From: JALZKA01 sp963715405 | Lineage (GTDB): Bacteria > Actinomycetota > Thermoleophilia > Solirubrobacterales > 70-9 | Direction of reading: 5' to 3' | Assembly (NCBI GenBank): GCA_963715405.1 | Contig: OY970239.1 | Coordinates: forward strand, 1,240,001 to 1,304,000 | DNA length: 64,000 nt | Shown: in pieces, positions 16,526 through 24,395 of the stretch | How the letters are laid out: every line of letters begins with the position of its first letter | Numbering within the stretch: position 1 is the stretch's first letter | Position numbers and translations under genes: made by a program | The notes under the pieces: model-generated | Told to the model about the DNA's origin: nothing | The model's database searches: none | The model's input: only the letters and a program-made list of their open reading frames with translations

Positions 16526-17419
16526 GTGCCCGCGGATCCCTTGCATCTTCTCCTGGTCAACCCGTCGGCGGGAGGCGGGCGCACGCGGAAGCGCCTTGAG
16601 CAAGCGCAGGCGGCGCTCGCCGGTCACGGCATCCAGCACCGGCTGGTCCTGACTCAGAACATTGAGCACGGCCGCGAAGAGGCCCGTGGCGCCGTCGAGC
16701 GCGGGGAAACCGTGATCGTGATGAGCGGCGACGGCTTGATCGGGCAAGTGGGAGGAGAGCTGGCCGACACAAACTCGACTCTCGGGATCATCCCCGGCGG
16801 GCGCGGCAACGACTTCGCCCGCGCGGTCGGCATTCCCAGCGACGTCGAGGGGGCGGCCGGCATCATCGCCGGCGGCGCGACCCGGCGGCTCGACGTCGGA
16901 GAGGCGAACGGCGTTCGCTTTCTGTGCATCGCAAGCTGCGGATTCGACTCGGACGCGAACCGGATCGCCAACGAGGCCAAGCGCGTCAAGGGCTCGGCGG
17001 TCTACGCCTATGCGGCCCTCCGCGCGCTCGCCGCGTGGAAGCCCGCGAGGTTCACGCTAACGCTCGACGGCAGCCCAATCGAGGTGACCGGCTACTCGGT
17101 CGCCGCGGCCAACACCAAGGCCTACGGGGGCGGGATGATCGCGGTCCCCAGCGCGATTCCGGACGACGGCGTGCTCGAGGTGTCGGCGAGCGGAGACGTC
17201 TCGAAGCTCCGTTTCCTACGGGGTCTCGGGCAAGTCTTCAAGGGCGAACACATGGAGACGATGGCCGTCCGGGTCTGGCAGGCGTCCGAGGTGAGGATCG
17301 AGGCGGACCGTCCATTCTCCGTCTATGCAGACGGCGACCCGATCGCCGAGCTACCCGCCACGGTGCGCGTGCTCCCCGCCGCGCTGGAGGTCCTCGTGCC
17401 ACAAGAGAGCATCGCGTGA
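16526..17419 (+). CDS. Diacylglycerol kinase-family lipid kinase
   Basis: 297 residues from GTG 16526. The N-terminal DAGK catalytic domain has LLLVNPSAGGGRTRKRL, the nucleotide loop VIVMSGDGLIGQVGGEL and LGIIPGGRGNDFARAVG, and a C-terminal beta domain carries SVYADGDPIAELPATVRVLP. Relatives phosphorylate diacylglycerol, sphingosine or other lipids (DgkB, YegS, actinobacterial lipid kinases). The usual GGDGT is SGDGL here, a moderate variation. Its stop overlaps the murT GTG (GTGA), so it is translated with the murT block. Confidence 0.88.
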   Translation: MPADPLHLLLVNPSAGGGRTRKRLEQAQAALAGHGIQHRLVLTQNIEHGREEARGAVERGETVIVMSGDGLIGQVGGELADTNSTLGIIPGGRGNDFARAVGIPSDVEGAAGIIAGGATRRLDVGEANGVRFLCIASCGFDSDANRIANEAKRVKGSAVYAYAALRALAAWKPARFTLTLDGSPIEVTGYSVAAANTKAYGGGMIAVPSAIPDDGVLEVSASGDVSKLRFLRGLGQVFKGEHMETMAVRVWQASEVRIEADRPFSVYADGDPIAELPATVRVLPAALEVLVPQESIA

Positions 17420-18828
17420 GCCCCACCGCGGACGCCGCTCCGGCTTTCCGGGCCAAGGTGGCCCTCGCTCGCGCGGTCGGCGGCCTCTCGCGGCGCTCGG
17501 GCAGGGGCGGCGGCACCACCCTGCCGGGGCGGATGCTCCTGCGCATGGCTCCCGATGCGATCGAGCGCCTGGGCTCTCGGCTGACGGGAGGCGCGACGCT
17601 AATCAGCGCCACGAACGGAAAGACGACGACGGCCGGGATGCTCGCTTCCGCGCTTCGCGCAGCTGGGAGAGCGCCCGTCCACAACCGCGCCGGATCGAAC
17701 ATGAGCTGGGGCGTCGCCACCGCTCTCCTGGACGAGGCAGGTACGGAGGGCCTGTTCGAGGTCGACGAAGCATGGCTTCCGCGCATCGTCGAGGCGCTCG
17801 ACCCCGGCCTGATCGTCCTCTCCAACCTGTTCCGGGACCAGCTCGACCGCTACGGCGAGCTCGAGCGCCTGGCCGACGAGTGGGCGGCGATGGTCGCCTC
17901 CCGCGCGAGCGCACCGGGGAGAGGTCTCGTCCTCAACGCGGACGACCCGCTCGTCGCCGACCTCGGGCGCGATGAGACTCTTGCGCGCCGCTCCGGCGTC
18001 ACCTACTTCGGTATCGAGGATGCTTCCCAGGCCTTGCCCGGCCTCCAGCACGCACACGACGCCAAGCACTGCCGGCGATGCGGCGCTTCGTATGCGTACG
18101 AGCGGGCCTTCGTCGGCCATCTGGGCCATTACTCGTGCCCCAGCTGCGACGCCGACCGCCCCCATCCTGACATCGCCGCGACTCGCATCAAGCTCGACGG
18201 GATGCGCGGTTCGCTGGTCGAGGTTTCGACGCCCGACGGGCCCCTCGAGCTTCGCCTTCCCCTCCCCGGCCTCTACAACGTCTATAACGCGCTGGCAGCG
18301 CTGGCGGCCGCGCTTCATCTTGGCGTCGAGCCCGCGCACGCGATAGCCGGGCTCGAGCGGACGGAGGCGGCGTTCGGACGCGTCGAGACCCTCGAGGTGG
18401 AGGGAAAGCAGGTCTCGATCCTCCTCATCAAGAACCCGGCGGGGGCAAACGAGGTGATCCGCACGCTGCGCCTCGAGAACGAGCAGTACGGCGCCGGCGA
18501 GGGCGTTCACCTTTGGATCGCACTCAACGACCGCATCGCGGACGGGCGCGACGTCTCGTGGGTATGGGACGCCGACTTCGAGCTGCTCGCGGGTTCGGTC
18601 GCGCGCGTCACCTGTGCGGGAACGCGCGCGCCTGAGATGGCCGTGCGCCTGAAGTACGCGGGCGTCGAGCCTGAGCGCATCCGAGTGCGGGAAGCCATCG
18701 GCGCTTCGCTGGACGATGCTGTCACCGATGCGCCTGCGCGCCTGTTTGCGCTTCCCACTTACACCGCACTGATCGAACTGCGAACGCTCCTTGCCGACCG
18801 CGGACTCGCGAAGGCGTACTGGAGATGA
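17416..18828 (+). CDS. murT: Lipid II isoglutaminyl synthase, ligase subunit MurT
   Basis: 470 residues from GTG 17416. The Mur-ligase ATP site is LISATNGKTTTAGMLASAL. The central domain contains FEVDEAWLPRIVEALDPGLI, LSNLFRDQLDRYGELE and a four-cysteine ribbon (CRRCG and CPSC) that is a MurT hallmark. The C-terminal DUF1727 domain includes LIKNPAGANEVIRTLRLE and WIALNDRIADGRDVSWVWD. With GatD it amidates the D-Glu of lipid II to D-isoglutamine. The gatD partner is not adjacent: a methyltransferase gene sits between them, with all four genes overlapping by four bases. Confidence 0.95.
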   Translation: MSPTADAAPAFRAKVALARAVGGLSRRSGRGGGTTLPGRMLLRMAPDAIERLGSRLTGGATLISATNGKTTTAGMLASALRAAGRAPVHNRAGSNMSWGVATALLDEAGTEGLFEVDEAWLPRIVEALDPGLIVLSNLFRDQLDRYGELERLADEWAAMVASRASAPGRGLVLNADDPLVADLGRDETLARRSGVTYFGIEDASQALPGLQHAHDAKHCRRCGASYAYERAFVGHLGHYSCPSCDADRPHPDIAATRIKLDGMRGSLVEVSTPDGPLELRLPLPGLYNVYNALAALAAALHLGVEPAHAIAGLERTEAAFGRVETLEVEGKQVSILLIKNPAGANEVIRTLRLENEQYGAGEGVHLWIALNDRIADGRDVSWVWDADFELLAGSVARVTCAGTRAPEMAVRLKYAGVEPERIRVREAIGASLDDAVTDAPARLFALPTYTALIELRTLLADRGLAKAYWR

Positions 18829-19574
18829 GGATGAGCGCCGGCTCTGACGCCGTGATCTGGCACGACGTGGAGAACGGCGCCTATGACGCCGACCTCTCGC
18901 TCTGGCGCGAGCTGGCAGAGAAGGCCGGTGGCCCGATTCTCGACGTCGGTTGCGGCACCGGCCGCGTTGCGCTGGACCTCGCAAAGCGCGGACATCACGT
19001 TCTCGGAGTTGATATCGAGGCCGAGTTCGTCAGCGCCCTCCACGAGCGGGCCGCGGGGCTCGGACTGGAGGCCGGCGCAACGGTCGGCGACGTCCGTGAT
19101 TTGAGGGTCGAAGGACGGTTCCCTCTGATCATCGTTCCGATGCAGACGATCCAGGTCCTCGGTGACGAGGATGAGCGCCGCGCCGCGTTCCGGTCGATGC
19201 GCGAGCTGCTGGCGCCGCGAGGCCTGATCGCGATCGCCATCGTCACGGGCGACCTCGAGGCTGAAACCGCCGGATTCGAGCTTGGCCAACCTCTCCCCGA
19301 CGTCGGTGAGTTCGGCGGATTCGTGTACTCAAGCCTGCCGACCGAACTTCGGTTCTCAGAAGGGCGAATCGTCATTTCGCGGCTTCGCCAAGTCGTCACA
19401 CCGGACGGCGATTTGACCGACGAGCGCTCGGAGCTCGCCCTCGCCACGCTCGACGCAGAGCAGCTCGCAGGGGAAGCCCTCGAGGCTGGGCTTCGGGCCG
19501 CGGGGCATCGGGAGATAGCGCCCACGGACGCCCATGTCGGCTCGACGGTCGTCCTGCTGGAGGTTGCCGAATGA
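18825..19574 (+). CDS. Class I SAM-dependent methyltransferase inside the murT-gatD operon
   Basis: 249 residues; ATG 18825 overlaps the murT stop, and ATG 18831 is an alternative. Motif I is PILDVGCGTGRVALDLAKRG, the acidic strand is HHVLGVDIEAEFVSALHE, and IIVPMQTIQVLGDEDERRAA follows. The last 60 residues form a beta-rich cap. The stop overlaps the gatD start. Being locked between the two lipid II amidation subunits suggests a cell-wall precursor or regulatory target, but this is inference; no substrate-specific motif is visible. Confidence 0.85.
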   Translation: MRMSAGSDAVIWHDVENGAYDADLSLWRELAEKAGGPILDVGCGTGRVALDLAKRGHHVLGVDIEAEFVSALHERAAGLGLEAGATVGDVRDLRVEGRFPLIIVPMQTIQVLGDEDERRAAFRSMRELLAPRGLIAIAIVTGDLEAETAGFELGQPLPDVGEFGGFVYSSLPTELRFSEGRIVISRLRQVVTPDGDLTDERSELALATLDAEQLAGEALEAGLRAAGHREIAPTDAHVGSTVVLLEVAE

Positions 19575-20311
19575 GCGCTCTCAGGCTTCTCACGCTCTAT
19601 CCGGACCAGATGAACATCTACGCCGATCGCGGCAACCTCCTTTTCTGGCAGCGCCGCTGCGAGTGGCGGGGAATCAACTTTGAGCACGAGAGCGCCGGTC
19701 CGGGTGACCCCGTCGATCCCGGAGCCCATGACCTCATCTACATCGGCGGCGGCCAGGACCGCGACCAGCGGCTAGTCGCTGTGGACATGGTGAAGACGAA
19801 GCGTCAAGGCCTGGCCGAAGCGGTCGAGGACGGTGCCGTCGTCTTGGCCGTGTGTGGCGGCTACCAGCTGTTGGGGCACTCCTACCAGCTCGGCGACGAG
19901 CGGATCGAGGGGCTTGGCCTCGCCGACCTGGAGACCGTGCGCGAAGACGGCCCGCGCCTGATCGGAAACGTGGCAATCGAGGCGGACCTCGGTAAGGGGC
20001 CCAGGGTGCTCGCGGGGTTTGAGAACCACGGTGGCCGGACCTACCTCGGACCCGGTGCCGAGCCGCTCGGCCGAGTGGTCAAGGGCCACGGAAACGACGG
20101 CCGCTCGGGCTTTGAGGGCGTGCGCCGCCTGAATCTGTTCGGCACCTACCTGCACGGGCCCCTGCTGCCCAAGAACGCCTGGCTCGCGGATCGCCTGATG
20201 CAACTCGCGATCGCCCGGAGCGAAGGGTCGGAGCCCGGCCTGGAACCCCTCGACGACGAGCTGGAAGCGGCAGGCCACGAGAGCGCGCGCACCGCCGCGA
20301 TGCGTGGCTAG
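19571..20311 (+). CDS. gatD: Lipid II isoglutaminyl synthase, glutamine amidotransferase subunit GatD
   Basis: 246 residues of the class I glutaminase type. The start LRLLTLYPDQMNIYADRGN is characteristic of GatD/CobQ-like proteins. The oxyanion segment is DLIYIGGGQDRDQ, the nucleophile Cys lies in VLAVCGGYQLLGHSY, and the catalytic His is in LFGTYLHGPLLPKN. It supplies ammonia to MurT for amidation of the stem-peptide glutamate. Its stop overlaps the remnant GNAT gene on the other strand. Confidence 0.95.
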   Translation: MSALRLLTLYPDQMNIYADRGNLLFWQRRCEWRGINFEHESAGPGDPVDPGAHDLIYIGGGQDRDQRLVAVDMVKTKRQGLAEAVEDGAVVLAVCGGYQLLGHSYQLGDERIEGLGLADLETVREDGPRLIGNVAIEADLGKGPRVLAGFENHGGRTYLGPGAEPLGRVVKGHGNDGRSGFEGVRRLNLFGTYLHGPLLPKNAWLADRLMQLAIARSEGSEPGLEPLDDELEAAGHESARTAAMRG

Positions 20312-20375
20312 AGCTCGAGGTACATCACGTGGAGGCCGCAGGCCAGTCGTCGGCTATCGCTTCGCGGACGACCAT
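20308..20375 (-). pseudogene. Remnant of a GNAT acetyltransferase gene, two ends only
   Basis: Directly after the dut stop, a minus-strand ATG at 20375 encodes MVVREAIADDWPA, the usual N-terminus of a GNAT family (MxVREAxxxDWPAI). After a few codons the frame closes, but another frame ends at the stop at 20308-20310 with GLHVMYLEL, the usual C-terminus of the same family. About 450 bases of core are missing. The simplest reading is an internal deletion that joined the two ends out of frame. The fragment cannot make a working enzyme. Confidence 0.6.
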
Positions 20376-20380
20376 GTCGC

Positions 20381-20815
20381 TCAGCGTCCGGTGGAGCCGA
20401 AGCCGCCCTCGCCTCGCTCGCTTTCGGCAAGTGTTTCCGCCTCGACGGGCTCGACCACCGCGAACTGCACCACCAGAAGCTGCGCCACACGATCGCCCTC
20501 GGCGACCTCGAACGGCTCGGTCCGGTCCGTGTTGAGCAGGAGGACCCGGACCTCGCCGCGGTAGCCCGCGTCGATCAGGCCCGGCGCGTTGACGAGAGCG
20601 ATTCCGTGACGGGCGGCCCAGCCCGAGCGAGGAAGCACCAGCCCCGCATGCCCCTCGGGGATCTCGACGGCGATTCCGGTGCCCACGCTCGCGCGCTCGC
20701 CCGGCTCGAGTCGTGCAGCCTCCGTCGCGTAGAGGTCGAGTCCGGCGTCGCCTGAGCTCGCCCGCGCCGGCAGCTTCGCGTTGTCCGAGAGGCGTCGTAC
20801 CCGAAGCTCGCTCAA
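20381..20815 (-). CDS. dut: dUTP diphosphatase
   Basis: 144 residues with all five trimeric dUTPase motifs in order: DAGLDLYA, PRSGWAARHGI, the uracil-binding hairpin NAPGLIDAGYRGEV, RVAQLLVV and the C-terminal P-loop-like RGEGGFGSTGR. It hydrolyses dUTP to dUMP and pyrophosphate, keeping uracil out of DNA and feeding dTMP synthesis. Its start overlaps the hflX stop by four bases. The remnant GNAT fragment lies five bases downstream. Confidence 0.96.
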   Translation of the reverse strand: MSELRVRRLSDNAKLPARASSGDAGLDLYATEAARLEPGERASVGTGIAVEIPEGHAGLVLPRSGWAARHGIALVNAPGLIDAGYRGEVRVLLLNTDRTEPFEVAEGDRVAQLLVVQFAVVEPVEAETLAESERGEGGFGSTGR

Positions 20816-22134
20816 CCGGGGCGTCCGTTGACCGCGAACTCCTCGAAGCGGTGAGCGAGCGCCTTCGGCACCTTCGCGCTGACACGCACACCATCCGGGC
20901 TTTCCTCGCGTTCGAGATCGCCGGCCAGCTCGTAGAGCTCGGCGAGGCGCGAGCCCTCGCTATAAGGGACCAGGAGCTCAAGCGACTTGAGCGTGCGTTC
21001 GAACTCTTGGGCCACCCGGTCGCGGAGCTCTTCGAGCCCCTCCCCCGTCTCGGCCGAGATGCCGACCGCGTCGCGGCGCCCAACCAGGACCCGCCGACGG
21101 TCATCTTCGCTCAGAAGATCGAGCTTGTTGAAGACGAGAAGACGCGGGCGGTCTCCGGCGTTCATCTCGCCGAGCACCGCGTCGACGGCAGCGATCGAGC
21201 CAATGCGCTGCTCCTCGGGCTCGGAAGCGTCGACCACGTGAATGATGAGGTCCGCGAGGCGTGTCTCTTCGAGCGTCGCCTTGAATGCTTCGACGAGCTG
21301 ATGCGGAAGCTTGCGGATGAAGCCGACCGTGTCGGTCACTAGATACCGGCGGCCCTCGTGCTCGTACGAGCGCGTTGTCGGATCGAGGGTGTGGAAGAGG
21401 CGCGAGCCGACGCTCACCCCTGCCCCGGTGAGGGCGTTCAGGAGAGTCGACTTGCCCGCGTTCGTATAGCCGGCAAGCGCGACGGCCGGAACCGCCGACG
21501 CTTCGCGGCGCGCACGCATCGTCTCCCGCCCCCGCTCGACCTGGTGGAGCTTGCGCTTGAGCGCGGTGATCCGATCGCGAGCGAGGCGGCGGTCGGTCTC
21601 GATCTGCGACTCGCCCGGTCCGCGGGTGCCGATGCCACCGTCCATCCGCCCGGCGCCGAGACGCTCCAGGTGTGTCCAGAGGCCCCGCATACGCGCGAGG
21701 TTGTATTCGAGCTGAGCCAGCTCGACCTGGAGCTTTCCCTCTGCCGAGTGGGCGTGGTCGGCAAAGATGTCGAGGATCACCGCCGTACGGTCGATCACCG
21801 GGACGTCGAGGGCTGCTTCGAGGTTTCGCTCCTGACGCGGCGCCAGCTCGTCGTCGCACGCGACAAGGTTCGCTCCGGACGCCTTGATCGCTTCTTTCAC
21901 CTCGGCGAGCTTTCCCCGGCCGAGGTAGCGGTCCGGGTCGGGTTGGGCTCGGGCCTGGACGACCTCGCCCGACGTCGCTACTCCCGCCGTCCGAAGAAGC
22001 TCCTTCAGCTCAGCGAGTGGATCCTCGTCGATGGCCGCAGCTTGGGGCAGCGCTCCGATCGCAAGCGCACGCTGGCGTGCCCTCGGGTTCTGAAGGCCTG
22101 TACCCGAACCGTGCGATTTGGCGGATAGCTCCAC
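20812..22134 (-). CDS. hflX: Ribosome-associated GTPase HflX
   Basis: 440 residues. The N-terminal HflX domain includes DPDRYLGRGKLAEVKEAI, DDELAPRQERNLE and the signature GIGTRGPGESQIETDRRLA. The G domain has G1 ALAGYTNAGKSTLLNAL, G3 DTVGFIRKLPHQLVEAF and G4 FNKLDLL. HflX splits or rescues stalled ribosomes. In actinobacteria it often follows the miaB-miaA-dapF block; here it lies downstream of that block on the same strand with three genes in between. dut is coupled downstream. Confidence 0.96.
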   Translation of the reverse strand: MELSAKSHGSGTGLQNPRARQRALAIGALPQAAAIDEDPLAELKELLRTAGVATSGEVVQARAQPDPDRYLGRGKLAEVKEAIKASGANLVACDDELAPRQERNLEAALDVPVIDRTAVILDIFADHAHSAEGKLQVELAQLEYNLARMRGLWTHLERLGAGRMDGGIGTRGPGESQIETDRRLARDRITALKRKLHQVERGRETMRARREASAVPAVALAGYTNAGKSTLLNALTGAGVSVGSRLFHTLDPTTRSYEHEGRRYLVTDTVGFIRKLPHQLVEAFKATLEETRLADLIIHVVDASEPEEQRIGSIAAVDAVLGEMNAGDRPRLLVFNKLDLLSEDDRRRVLVGRRDAVGISAETGEGLEELRDRVAQEFERTLKSLELLVPYSEGSRLAELYELAGDLEREESPDGVRVSAKVPKALAHRFEEFAVNGRPG

Positions 22135-22156
22135 CCGAGCGATTGTAGGCGCGGCG

Positions 22157-23065
22157 TCAGGGGCAGACGTACGGCGAAGCCGGCAGCCGTTTTGCGGTCA
22201 AGCCGATGTCGCCGACGAACGGCAGCGCGCTCACCGAGCAGGCGTCCTCGATCGACTCCTCAACCGCCGGCCCGGTCGAGCGCGCCGTGTAGTTCGTCGC
22301 GGTGGTAAAGAGGCCGCGGTCGTGCATCGCGGTCAGATCCGCGAGTGCCTCGTTCCGGTCGCGGTCGGAGTTGCGGACGTACTCGTTTCGGTCGAAGTCG
22401 TAGGTCCAGGTCACGTCCTCGCGATTCCAGCCGTCAAGGGCGCCGTCCTCGATGATGCCGAACCTGCGAAAGCCCCAGTAGCCATTCTGAGCGAAAAGGA
22501 GCCCGTCGCCGGAGTGGACGAGCTCGCCGAGCCGGGCCACGAGCTCTCGCATGCCTTCCCGCTGTTTGCGGTGGCGATTCGGCTCGATCATGTCCACGTT
22601 GTCGAGGAAGAGCCCGTCGAAGCCCTTGGCGAGGATCGCCGGTGCGATCTCATCGGCCAGCTTGTTGCGAAGCCCTGCTTTGGAGACATCCGCGAACCAT
22701 TCGTCCTTCCAGTCCTGCCAGGCGGCAAGCCGGTACCGCTTGATCTCTCCGTACCACCCGCGCCACTTCTCGATCGTCCCGACGCTGAGATAGGCCAAGA
22801 CCACCGAGCCCTCGCCCTGGAGTGCAGCGATGTCGCGGTTCGAGGCCTCCTCGCCATCCACGACGACCACCTCGTAGTCCCCGAGGCGGTCGGCTACGGC
22901 GGCGTCGTCCCCCTTGAGCATCCCGTTGCCGATGCCGAACGCAAAGGATTCCGCACCGGCGAGCGGGTCTTCCGGGCCGTCTTCGCCGGCCCCCGCTTGC
23001 GAGTAGACGCCGGCCGCGACGCTGATCGCTGCGATCAAAGCGATGAGCGAGCTCGTTCGCTTCAT
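22157..23065 (-). CDS. Secreted GH114-like (endo alpha-1,4 polygalactosaminidase-type) protein
   Basis: 302 residues with an N-terminal signal peptide (KRTSSLIALIAAISVAAGVY). The TIM-barrel pattern of GH114/TM1410-like proteins is seen in VVVDGEEASNRDIAAL, GSVVLAYLSVGTIEKWRGWY, AKGFDGLFLDNVDMIEP (likely catalytic Asp region) and LLFAQNGYWGFRR. Characterised relatives cut galactosaminogalactan-type polymers, but bacterial homologues are mostly untested. It lies 22 bases upstream of hflX. The carbohydrate target here is unknown. Confidence 0.75.
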   Translation of the reverse strand: MKRTSSLIALIAAISVAAGVYSQAGAGEDGPEDPLAGAESFAFGIGNGMLKGDDAAVADRLGDYEVVVVDGEEASNRDIAALQGEGSVVLAYLSVGTIEKWRGWYGEIKRYRLAAWQDWKDEWFADVSKAGLRNKLADEIAPAILAKGFDGLFLDNVDMIEPNRHRKQREGMRELVARLGELVHSGDGLLFAQNGYWGFRRFGIIEDGALDGWNREDVTWTYDFDRNEYVRNSDRDRNEALADLTAMHDRGLFTTATNYTARSTGPAVEESIEDACSVSALPFVGDIGLTAKRLPASPYVCP

Positions 23066-23086
23066 CTACCGAGAGTATCCGCAGAT

Positions 23087-23956
23087 TCAGGCTGCGGCCG
23101 GAGCGCCTTCCGGCGTCTTGGGCGCGGGGATCAGGACGGCCGCTGCGATCACCGCGCAGAAGGCCGCGGCGCGGGCGATGATGCCCAGGGCGTCGGTGCC
23201 GATCGGATCTCCGAAGACGAGGATGCCGCCCGCGATCGCCGTGACGTTGGCAGCGATGGACGAGAGAGCGATCACCTGGATCGGCGGGCCGATCTGAAGG
23301 CCTCGAGCGAGTGCGAAGAACGCGAGGACACCGGCGCAGACGGTGAGGACAGCCCACGGGCTCAGGAGCGCGAGGAGGCCGTCCGAGGTGACGCCGCCGG
23401 TAAGCGCCTTGGTAGAGACGGTGCCGACGCCAACGAGTATCCCGGAGGCGACGCCGAGCACGACGCCGCTTCTCACATGGTCGGGGCCGTTCGAGCCTCT
23501 GTGAAGGAGCATCGCCCCGACAGCGACGAGTGAACCCTCGAAGGCGAGAAGGGCCGCGAAGGAATACGCCGAGTGGTTCTGCGTCGCGTCAGCCGTGAGC
23601 GCTAGCCACGCCAATCCGAACGCACTCAGGCAGAGTCCCGCCCATTCCCGGGTTCCGAGGCTGATCCCGAAGAGCTTTTGCGCCGGGAGCGCCAGGAGGG
23701 CCAGGCCGCCCGCCGTCACCACCTGCACCATCGAAAGGGGTGCGAGCGCCATCGCGATCACGTGAAATCCCCATGCGACGGCCGCGACGGCAAAGCCGAT
23801 CAGCCACCACTTGGAGCGAAAGAGCGCGATCGCGCTCTCGAGCGGGCGCGTGAAGCGAACCGTCGGCGCGTTTGTCGCGCCGCGGTGCTTGCAGAGAACT
23901 GCGATGTTGGCCGCGAGAGCGGATGCGACCGCAAAGATGATTCCGAGCTCCGACAC
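23087..23956 (-). CDS. EamA/DMT-superfamily transporter-like membrane protein
   Basis: 289 residues with nine or ten hydrophobic helices. ELGIIFAVASALAANIAVLC starts the first repeat, LAPLSMVQVVTAGGLALLAL and the second-half ALARGLQIGPPIQVIALSSI have the internal-repeat look of the drug/metabolite transporter superfamily, including NIPA-like magnesium transporters. Substrate and direction cannot be told. It is upstream of the GH114-like gene on the same strand, with a 21 base gap. Confidence 0.75.
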   Translation of the reverse strand: MSELGIIFAVASALAANIAVLCKHRGATNAPTVRFTRPLESAIALFRSKWWLIGFAVAAVAWGFHVIAMALAPLSMVQVVTAGGLALLALPAQKLFGISLGTREWAGLCLSAFGLAWLALTADATQNHSAYSFAALLAFEGSLVAVGAMLLHRGSNGPDHVRSGVVLGVASGILVGVGTVSTKALTGGVTSDGLLALLSPWAVLTVCAGVLAFFALARGLQIGPPIQVIALSSIAANVTAIAGGILVFGDPIGTDALGIIARAAAFCAVIAAAVLIPAPKTPEGAPAAA

Positions 23957-24005
23957 CTCGGAACTAAAATCGGCCTCTTATCAAGCACGCGTGAGCGCGC
24001 GGCGG

Positions 24006-24395
24006 CTAACTGGACGTTTTGACAGCCTCCGCCTCGATCTCGACCTTCCAGCGCTCGTCGAGAAGGCCCGCGACCACGACCATCGAGGTGGCGGGCGGAT
24101 GATCGCCGAAGGCCTCTCTATGTACCGCGCCAACCTGGTCGGCGTAGGCCGCGTCCGTTACGTACATGCGCGTCCTCACCACCTCCGAAAACGAGGATCC
24201 CGCCTCTGACAAGGCCGATTCGATGATCTCGAGACAGCGTCGTGCCTGCGCGCCGGCGTCGGGGTCGCATTCGCCGCCGGGCCAGATCGGTGCCGTGCCG
24301 GAGACGACGACCCGGTCACCAACGGTGACCGCGCGGCAGTACGCGTAGCGGCCTTCCAGCTCAGTGCCAGAGAAGATGCGTTCGCGCTCGCTCAA
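24006..24395 (-). CDS. RidA/YjgF-like protein
   Basis: 129 residues from TTG 24395, whose TTGA overlaps the stop of the aminotransferase gene. The chorismate-mutase-like fold of RidA is seen in YCRAVTVGDRVVVSGTAPIW, VVRTRMYVTDAAYADQVG and PATSMVVVAGLLDERWKVEI. The C-terminal region has the conserved Glu, but the classic RidA active-site Arg context (N-x-R-x-x-V) reads SEVVRTRMYV, so it may be a Rid subfamily member and not canonical RidA. RidA removes reactive enamine/imine by-products of PLP enzymes, which fits coupling to an aminotransferase. Confidence 0.85.
   Translation of the reverse strand: MSERERIFSGTELEGRYAYCRAVTVGDRVVVSGTAPIWPGGECDPDAGAQARRCLEIIESALSEAGSSFSEVVRTRMYVTDAAYADQVGAVHREAFGDHPPATSMVVVAGLLDERWKVEIEAEAVKTSS

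Noticed and set aside
17599..18984. Long open frame of 461 codons on the minus strand
   Set aside because: It is antisense to murT, whose motifs are clear; the product is Arg-rich with no recognisable fold, the typical shadow in GC-rich DNA.
20325..21104. 259-codon minus-strand frame over dut and hflX
   Set aside because: Only its last 16 codons (the GNAT start) are meaningful; the rest is a shadow of dut and hflX.
22118..23533. 471-codon plus-strand open frame
   Set aside because: Antisense to the GH114-like and EamA-like genes, with biased composition and no start signal.
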